From an uncultured Erysipelotrichaceae bacterium (lineage in GTDB: Bacteria > Bacillota_I > Bacilli_A > Erysipelotrichales > Erysipelotrichaceae): a stretch of 7,713 nucleotides of DNA. This document shows positions 1 through 3,821 of this stretch, piece after piece. The stretch is from the NCBI GenBank assembly GCA_937902945.1, contig CALEMD010000356.1, positions 1 to 7,713 on the forward strand. The letters run 5' to 3'. Position 1 is the first letter of the stretch. Every line of letters starts with the position of its first letter. Under the pieces are notes generated by a model that made no database searches, was not told the DNA's origin, and saw nothing but the letters and a program-made list of their open reading frames with translations. Both the position numbers and the translations under genes were made by a program.

Positions 1-21
1 TTTCAGACTTTTTCATCAAAA

Positions 22-141
22 CTACTTGAATTCCTGATAGTTAAATTCTCCTCTTTCTTTGCACAGCAGGAAGTCACAAGCTTTTCTGTCCTTCTTCACT
101 GCATATAGTGGGTTCAGTGCCTTGCATTGGCATAGCTGCAT
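22..141 (-). CDS. Short Cys-containing ORF fragment, unrecognised
   Basis: An ATG-initiated 39-codon reading frame that I do not recognise. The product has four cysteines (residues 4, 6, 22 and 27), many Lys/Arg residues, and a composition that reads like real protein rather than noise (it contains ALNPLYAVKKDRKACDFLL). No Shine-Dalgarno sequence precedes the ATG, and stop codons lie just upstream in frame. It may therefore be the C-terminal remnant of a longer gene. An overlapping frame starting about 12 bases further upstream gives a different 26-residue peptide, which is consistent with decay. It lies beyond the remnant copy of the rplA 3' end, so it may belong to what originally followed rplA or to the inserted material. 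Low confidence that it is expressed. Confidence 0.25.
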   Translation of the reverse strand: MQLCQCKALNPLYAVKKDRKACDFLLCKERGEFNYQEFK

Positions 142-182
142 CAGTTAATTTCATTATACACAAGCTGTACATTCAATAGCCG

Positions 183-205
183 AAAAATCCTCTCTGAGGC
201 TTTTT
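183..205 (-). terminator. Short A/T-flanked hairpin, possible bidirectional terminator
   Basis: GAGG and CCTC arms (196-199 and 189-192) close a 3-base loop. After one mismatch, five A and five T extend the stem and form a T-run on either strand. It lies just downstream (minus strand) of the decayed copy of the rplA terminator and could stop transcription leaving the thioester gene. The GC stem is only 4 bp. Confidence 0.4.
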
Positions 206-233
206 ATGTTTCCAACTCAAAGGTCTCAAAGAT

Positions 234-336
234 CATAAAAAGGTACCCGATCATATAGATCTAAGCACCTAGATAATTGCTATATTGTACCTTTAACGTC
301 AGGTCCCATTGCTGTGGAAATGGTGAAGCTTTTCCT
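234..336 (-). repeat. Decayed direct-repeat copy of the rplA 3' end and terminator
   Basis: Same-orientation, imperfect copy of 2095-2201. The two share an exact 19-bp block (252-270 and 2115-2133), the segment encoding the L1 sequence ST-MGP (around 301-320), and the terminator loop AGATCTATAT. By eye about three quarters to four fifths of positions match, with a few single-base indels. On the minus strand this copy still reads K-S-F-T-I-S-T-A-M-G-P-D-V-K, compared with K-S-V-T-V-S-T-T-M-G-P-G-V-K in rplA, then breaks. The terminator stem carries mismatches. It has no start or upstream L1 sequence, so it is a remnant, as expected for the displaced end of a target gene after an insertion. Confidence 0.85.
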
Positions 337-393
337 TAGATTCTGTTTTCACAGCCTTCGCCTAATACTGACTGTCTCTGATAATCTTAGAGC

Positions 394-407
394 GTGACAG
401 CTGTCAC
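394..407. repeat. Perfect 14-bp palindrome at the end of the thioester gene
   Basis: GTGACAGCTGTCAC is its own reverse complement. It is flanked by a further 4-bp inverted pair (GAGC/GCTC on the minus strand) with a short bulge. The stop codon of the thioester surface protein (404-406) lies inside it, and the coding sequence ends before any membrane anchor. It could be a recombination or deletion junction, or a cruciform. It lacks a T-run, so it is a poor candidate for a standard terminator. Confidence 0.75.
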
Positions 408-2023
408 TTGTCGCTCGTATTAGGAATCTGGAATCCTGTCTTTGTAGTGTGATATGCTTCGGTTTCTGAAGTTGGAGTTGGAGTAGGAGTTGCCACTGCT
501 GCATTCTTTGTATTCACGAAGGAAACAGATGACTCCTGTCCATTCTCAATTGTGCCTTCTGCTCCTGTACTGGCTGATTGATATCCATCTGCAGTGTAGC
601 TTGCTTCGCTCACCGTATATTTGGTTCCTTCTGGCAGATCAATTGCCGTCTTGCTCTCTCCATGCTTCAGAGTAAAGCTAGCAACACCATTCGCAAAGGT
701 CATATCACCAAAGGTTCCATTGATGCCAGTATCATTCAGCGTTACAGTAAATGAGAATTCCTTGCTTGTATCGGCCGCATCACCGGCAACAGTCTTAGTG
801 ACCTTTAGAGCATCTTTTGAATAGGTTCTTAACTGAAGAGCCAATGTGTTATACGCTGTAGGCGGCTCATAGCCGATCATGCGCTGATATTGTTTATATT
901 TATCGCCAACATGCAGATTGCTTGGATTGAAAAGCAGCAGGCTTTCTCCTGTGATCGATGTGGTTTGAGATGAATAGCTGAACGAAAGATCTCCAGATAC
1001 TGCATCCGTTCCTGCCTTCTTTATAGTTAATGTCTTGTCTGCGGAAACAGTAATACTATTTCCAGCCACAAGCTCCGTTTCTCCATCAAACAATTTGCAA
1101 TTCGCTGGAATACTCTTTATTTCCACCAAAGTATCGCGATTGGAAGATAATGTGAAGTCAGCGGATGATCCATCGGTATTGAGCAAATCCAATAATGATT
1201 TGTCTGCTGTTACAGCAGCAGATTTAATATTATCCAGATATTTCGCAAATTCGCCCGTTAATGTGCCGGTAGTCGCATATTCATAAAGAGCCTTTATGTA
1301 AGGATATCGGTTTCCAGAACTAACTGGATCGTATTCTGCTGGGTTGGTAATTGTCCATATTGCGTGTTGAGTATAATTGCCGTAGACAAGAGGATTATTT
1401 GTGTTCAGCAATGCTGATAGGCCTAGAGCATCCGTTGGATAGCCGGCAAACATTAGTCTTGTCAGCTGATCTGCTTTATCTGCAATATCCTGCGGCAGAT
1501 TTTCACTTGTATTAGTACTCCCAAAATATGTATCGTCCGTTGGCCATACGCTATGGGGATCAATACAATATGCCCAATAGGTCTTCTGTGGATCAACTCC
1601 CGTATCCAGCAACTCAATACCTGATTCTAAAGGGGTATCAGGATTGTTCGTGATCTGATATCGATTTCCATCCGTTACAGTGACTGTTACCGATGGAAGC
1701 GTGACACCTTCGTTTAGTGCATAATAGCCTGCAGGAAGAGAGGCATAAAAGACATAATCTCCTACTTCTGACGGATTATAAGTATCACTGTTCCAAGTCA
1801 CAGCAGGCGTCTCTGTTGTATCATCACTCAGCAATACCTTTAGTGATGACGGAAGATTCAAAGCCGATGCAGCAACTCCCTTCTTGATACTGACGCTTGA
1901 AGGATTTGGAGCTGAAACCGAAATGATCGTTTTTGTTTCCGCGTTGACAGATACTGTGATGATACTGGAAATAATCATGAAGCAGGAAATCATTCTGACA
2001 ATCATTATTTCTATTTTCCGCAT
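404..2023 (-). CDS. TQXA thioester-domain surface protein lacking a membrane anchor
   Basis: Adhesin-like protein of 539 residues from the ATG at 2023. An in-frame TTG at 2059 would give 551, and the residue numbers here use that longer form. A hydrophobic signal segment (about 13-40, ending VSVNA) is followed by an Ig-like stretch (43-130). Next is a thioester domain with Cys165 (YCIDPHS) and Gln231 in the motif TQHA; in this family Cys and Gln form a thioester that bonds covalently to host surfaces. Residues 416-518 resemble a pilin or Cna-B-like isopeptide domain, with Lys422, Glu485 and Asn516 (FVNT) as likely cross-link residues. A Thr-Pro linker (525-530) and an IPNTS sortase-like motif (545-549) follow. 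The protein stops two residues later, without the hydrophobic helix and basic tail that sortase substrates need. I prefer the ATG because the TTG has no ribosome-binding site and lies in a possible -35 box. Confidence 0.85.
   Translation of the reverse strand: MRKIEIMIVRMISCFMIISSIITVSVNAETKTIISVSAPNPSSVSIKKGVAASALNLPSSLKVLLSDDTTETPAVTWNSDTYNPSEVGDYVFYASLPAGYYALNEGVTLPSVTVTVTDGNRYQITNNPDTPLESGIELLDTGVDPQKTYWAYCIDPHSVWPTDDTYFGSTNTSENLPQDIADKADQLTRLMFAGYPTDALGLSALLNTNNPLVYGNYTQHAIWTITNPAEYDPVSSGNRYPYIKALYEYATTGTLTGEFAKYLDNIKSAAVTADKSLLDLLNTDGSSADFTLSSNRDTLVEIKSIPANCKLFDGETELVAGNSITVSADKTLTIKKAGTDAVSGDLSFSYSSQTTSITGESLLLFNPSNLHVGDKYKQYQRMIGYEPPTAYNTLALQLRTYSKDALKVTKTVAGDAADTSKEFSFTVTLNDTGINGTFGDMTFANGVASFTLKHGESKTAIDLPEGTKYTVSEASYTADGYQSASTGAEGTIENGQESSVSFVNTKNAAVATPTPTPTSETEAYHTTKTGFQIPNTSDK
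471..488 (-). repeat. Hexamer tandem repeat encoding the Thr-Pro linker
   Basis: Three consecutive near-identical hexamers (GTTGGA, GTTGGA, GTAGGA on the plus strand) encode alternating Thr-Pro in the wall-spanning linker of the thioester protein. Length changes by whole units would stay in frame, so this could vary linker length but not switch the gene off. Confidence 0.6.
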
Positions 2024-2030
2024 AATTGAA

Positions 2031-2059
2031 ATACTAATCCTATGAGATATCGCTTTCAA
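2031..2059 (-). promoter_or_regulatory. Candidate promoter of the thioester surface gene
   Basis: TTGAAA (2054-2059) and TAGTAT (2031-2036) are separated by 17 bases on the minus strand. Transcription would start about 7 bases on, essentially at the ATG at 2023, which implies a leaderless or nearly leaderless mRNA, or use of the next ATG at about 2005. The match is moderate (5/6 and 4/6) in AT-rich DNA, so this is tentative. Confidence 0.35.
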
Positions 2060-2094
2060 TAAATCTGCTCAAATAAACCCAAAAAGACAACAAC

Positions 2095-2201
2095 CATAAT
2101 AAAAGGTGCTCGACCATATAGATCTAAGCACCTTATAGCAATTACTCTACTGTTACCTTAACGCCAGGTCCCATTGTTGTGGAAACTGTAACGCTCTTCA
2201 T
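2095..2201 (-). repeat. rplA: Direct-repeat copy at the genuine rplA 3' end
   Basis: This is the intact member of the repeat pair with 234-336. It encodes the last residues of L1 (the MGPGVKVTVE end, in the restored frame), the TAA stop at 2142-2144 and the following terminator. The two copies are 1.86 kb apart in the same orientation and bracket exactly one gene, the thioester surface protein. Confidence 0.85.
2100..2134 (-). terminator. rplKA transcription terminator
   Basis: An 8-bp perfect stem (AAGGTGCT at 2127-2134 pairs with AGCACCTT at 2103-2110, minus strand) with a 16-base loop is followed by TTTTATT. It lies about 10 bases after the rplA stop, as expected for the end of the L11 operon. 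The U-run is interrupted and the loop is large, so strength is uncertain. A degraded version is present in the repeat at 234-336. Confidence 0.65.
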
Positions 2202-2811
2202 GAATACACCCTTTACAGTGTTAGGACGTGCCTTAGCAACTGTGTCATAGAGAGCCTTGAAGTTCTGTGCAATCTGCTCATCAGTGAAGGAAACTTTGCC
2301 GATCATGACATTCATCTTTGTCTACACGGTATTCAACTTTTCCTTTTTTGATTTCTTCAACAGCCTTCTTAACATCCATAGTTACTGTTCCAGTCTTTGG
2401 ATTAGGCATCAGTCCCTTAGGTCCAAGAACCTTACCCAAGCGGCCTAACTGCCCCATCATATCCGGAGTAGCAACGATGATATCGAAATCGAACCAGCCG
2501 CCCTTGATCTTATCGAGGACATCTTTTCCGCCGACAATATCAGCTCCTGCTTCTCTTGCTTCATCTTCTTTAGCTCCCTGTGCAATAACAAGGACCTTCT
2601 GAGTTTTGCCTGTTCCATTAGGAAGAACCATTGCTCCGCGGATGTTCTGTTCTGCCTGACGAGGATCTACATTCAATGCGAATGAGACTTCAATCGAAGA
2701 ATCGAACTTCGTGCAGCTTGTCTTCTTAGCTAATGCACATGCTTCTTGGTAACCGTATGTCTTCTTGCTGTCCACCTGGGCAGCTGCTGCTTTAAATTTC
2801 TTTCCTGCCAT
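2142..2811 (-). pseudogene. rplA: 50S ribosomal protein L1, frameshifted near its C-terminal quarter
   Basis: L1 binds helices 76-78 of 23S rRNA at the mobile stalk near the E site and, in many bacteria, represses its own operon. The ATG at 2811 follows a GGAGGA ribosome-binding site inside the end of rplK, with only 2 bases between the genes. The N-terminal part is fully conserved (VLPNGTGKTQ, GWFDFDIIVATPDMMGQLG, VLGPKGLMPNPKTGTVT). After K-V-E-Y-R-V-D-K-D the frame breaks at about 2303-2315 and ends at 2281 as a 176-residue product. The expected continuation (IGKVSFTDEQI ... STTMGPGVKVTVE) is intact in another frame to the TAA at 2142. The start-to-TAA length is one base over a multiple of three, so gaining 2 or losing 1 base would restore about 222-225 residues. 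The normal length is about 230. The short product lacks the C-terminal strand-helix part of domain I, which closes the RNA-binding fold. It is either a real mutation or a sequencing error. Confidence 0.85.
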
Positions 2812-2813
2812 GA

Positions 2814-3239
2814 TTATTTCTCCTCCATGCCTTCGACTGTGATACCCATGTTGCGAGCCGTTCCGGCAACGATCTTCATGGCTGCCTCTACGCTGTTAGC
2901 ATTGAGGTCCGGCATCTTGTATTCAGCAATTTCACGGCACTGTGCTTCAGTGATCTTGCCAACTTTCTGAGCCTTAGGGCTTCCTGATGCCTTTGCTACG
3001 CCTGCTGCCTTCTTGATCAGAACTGCAGCCGGTGTTGTCTTTAATACAAATGTGAATGACTTGTCTTCATACGCCGTAATGATGACTGGTACTAGATCGC
3101 CATGACGATCCTTTGTTTGGTCATTGAATTCGGTGCAGAACTTAGGCATGTTAATGCCTGCTGAAGCGAGAGCCGGTCCTGGTTTTGCTCCACCAGCCGG
3201 GAATTGAAGCTTGCAGATTTTTGCAACTTTCTTTGCCAC
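2814..3239 (-). CDS. rplK: 50S ribosomal protein L11
   Basis: L11 binds the GTPase-associated region of 23S rRNA (around nucleotide 1067) and is needed for factor-dependent GTP hydrolysis and for stringent-response sensing by RelA. The 141-residue product is the normal family length. It has the N-terminal signature of the family (LQFPAGGAKPGPALASAGIN), the proline-containing linker and the C-terminal RNA-binding domain (ITEAQCREIAEYKMPDLNA, then the GTARNMGITVEG end). The start is GTG at 3239, with a near-perfect AAGGAGGT at 3247-3254, 7 bases upstream. It is the first gene of the rplK-rplA transcript. It has its own promoter and leader because a surface-protein gene separates it from nusG, its usual neighbour. 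Confidence 0.97.
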   Translation of the reverse strand: MAKKVAKICKLQFPAGGAKPGPALASAGINMPKFCTEFNDQTKDRHGDLVPVIITAYEDKSFTFVLKTTPAAVLIKKAAGVAKASGSPKAQKVGKITEAQCREIAEYKMPDLNANSVEAAMKIVAGTARNMGITVEGMEEK

Positions 3240-3271
3240 GTGACTTACCTCCTTAATGTAATGTCCGCGCA

Positions 3272-3302
3272 GTGGTCAATGGACGAGTTGCCGTCCTTCC
3301 AC
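3272..3302 (-). promoter_or_regulatory. Candidate L1-binding leader hairpin of rplK-rplA
   Basis: In the 5' leader, 17 bases before the rplK ribosome-binding site, the minus strand forms a two-part hairpin. GTGG pairs with CCAC (outer helix), an asymmetric internal loop follows (AA opposite ATTGA), then GGACG pairs with CGTCC (inner helix) with the loop GCAACT. Two short helices joined by an asymmetric loop just upstream of rplK is the known layout of L1 autoregulatory sites that mimic the L1 site on 23S rRNA. The structure is visible in the sequence; the L1 role is inferred from position and shape. Confidence 0.5.
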
Positions 3303-3332
3303 GCATGTGCACATAAAAATGTGTGCTTTACT

Positions 3333-3361
3333 ATGATATCTGTTTCTTCACCCTGCGTCAA
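3333..3361 (-). promoter_or_regulatory. Promoter of rplK-rplA
   Basis: TTGACG (3356-3361), a 17-base spacer and TATCAT (3333-3338) on the minus strand form a good sigma-A promoter. Predicted transcription start is near 3326, giving a leader of about 87 bases that contains the candidate L1 hairpin. The -35 box directly abuts the T-rich tail of the upstream terminator. Confidence 0.75.
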
Positions 3362-3390
3362 CAAGAAACTGCCTCTTTGCAGAAGCAGTT
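3362..3390 (-). terminator. Terminator with GNRA loop upstream of the rplKA promoter
   Basis: On the minus strand AACTGC-TTCT pairs with AGAG-GCAGTT (10 bp with one G-T pair) around a GCAA tetraloop, followed by TTTCTTGTT. It lies 45 bases after the stop of the 30-codon ORF and directly before the rplKA -35 box, so it would insulate rplKA from transcription of the surface-protein region. Confidence 0.75.
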
Positions 3391-3434
3391 CATATGCCTA
3401 TATTGGCAGAATTCATCTTGATTTCCAGCTGTTT

Positions 3435-3527
3435 CTAAAGTATAGAAGCAAATACCGGAGCGGCAGTCAGTATGGATGCTAGAAGTGCTGCTAAAGCTGT
3501 GAGAAGACTGAGGTAGAACTTAATCAT
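3435..3527 (-). CDS. Small hydrophobic signal-peptide-like protein (30 aa)
   Basis: ATG-initiated ORF with GGGG about 7 bases upstream. The product has one Lys near the start, then a hydrophobic stretch of about 20 residues rich in Leu and Ala (LSLLTALAALLASIL), then TAAPVFA followed by SIL and a TAG stop. APVFA looks like a signal-peptidase I site, so the peptide reads as a complete signal sequence with almost no mature protein. It is either a real membrane or secreted micro-protein, a type I toxin-like peptide, or the start of a surface-protein gene whose body was deleted. It sits between the 686-aa surface gene and a strong terminator. No family is recognised. Confidence 0.45.
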   Translation of the reverse strand: MIKFYLSLLTALAALLASILTAAPVFASIL

Positions 3528-3579
3528 ACATTTCCCCGTTTCTCTATCCCATTAGAGTCAAGAGTCCCATTTGATTCAT

Positions 3580-3600
3580 AATATATCAGATCGATATATT
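3580..3600. repeat. AT-rich 8-5-8 inverted repeat upstream of the 30-aa ORF
   Basis: AATATATC and GATATATT form a perfect 8-bp inverted repeat around a 5-base centre (AGATC). It starts 53 bases upstream of the small hydrophobic ORF and overlaps the only promoter-like sequence there (TTGAGG at 3605-3610 followed by GATATA or TATATT on the minus strand, suboptimal spacing). The size and symmetry fit an operator, but no regulator can be named. Confidence 0.4.
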
Positions 3601-3621
3601 GCCACCTCAATGATAACAGAT

Positions 3622-3821
3622 TTACTCAGCTTTTCTAGCTATTCTTTGATATGAATACGCCGTCATCATTGCTGTTATGACAGTCAGTATTGCATATACA
3701 GCACTCAGACTGTCGGTCATGACTATCTGTCCGCTGAAGCCATTGATCACAAACATCGCAATCTGTGCCGCCGTCGATCCCGCAACTGCCCACTTCATAA
3801 ATGCATAGGCACTGTTTTTTT
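3622..3821 (-). pseudogene. Out-of-frame C-terminal membrane module of the 686-aa surface protein
   Basis: An open frame beginning at the A7 tract (3815-3821) continues for about 65 codons in the -1 frame relative to the upstream surface gene, to TAA at 3622-3624. It encodes two hydrophobic segments (roughly WAVAGSTAAQIAMFVIN and AVYAILTVITAMMTAYSY) and a basic tail ending RIARKAE. One extra A would join it directly after the helix of the upstream protein (...AAALFKK, then NSAYAFMKW...), giving a single 744-residue protein with a three-helix C-terminus. An ATG-started ORF in this frame from 3882 overlaps the upstream gene but has no ribosome-binding site, so I read it as the continuation rather than a separate gene. 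Confidence 0.6.

Noticed and set aside
1..16. Possible start of another minus-strand gene (ATG AAA AAG TCT GAA) at the left edge
   Set aside because: Only five codons are visible and no well-placed ribosome-binding site precedes it.
2024..2059. TTG start giving a 551-aa thioester protein
   Set aside because: No ribosome-binding site is present, the TTG lies in a possible -35 box, and the ATG at 2023 gives a more typical signal peptide beginning. The longer form cannot be fully excluded.
2257..2970. Plus-strand frames opposite rplA and rplK
   Set aside because: The minus strand encodes highly conserved ribosomal proteins here; the opposite frames have no recognisable protein character.
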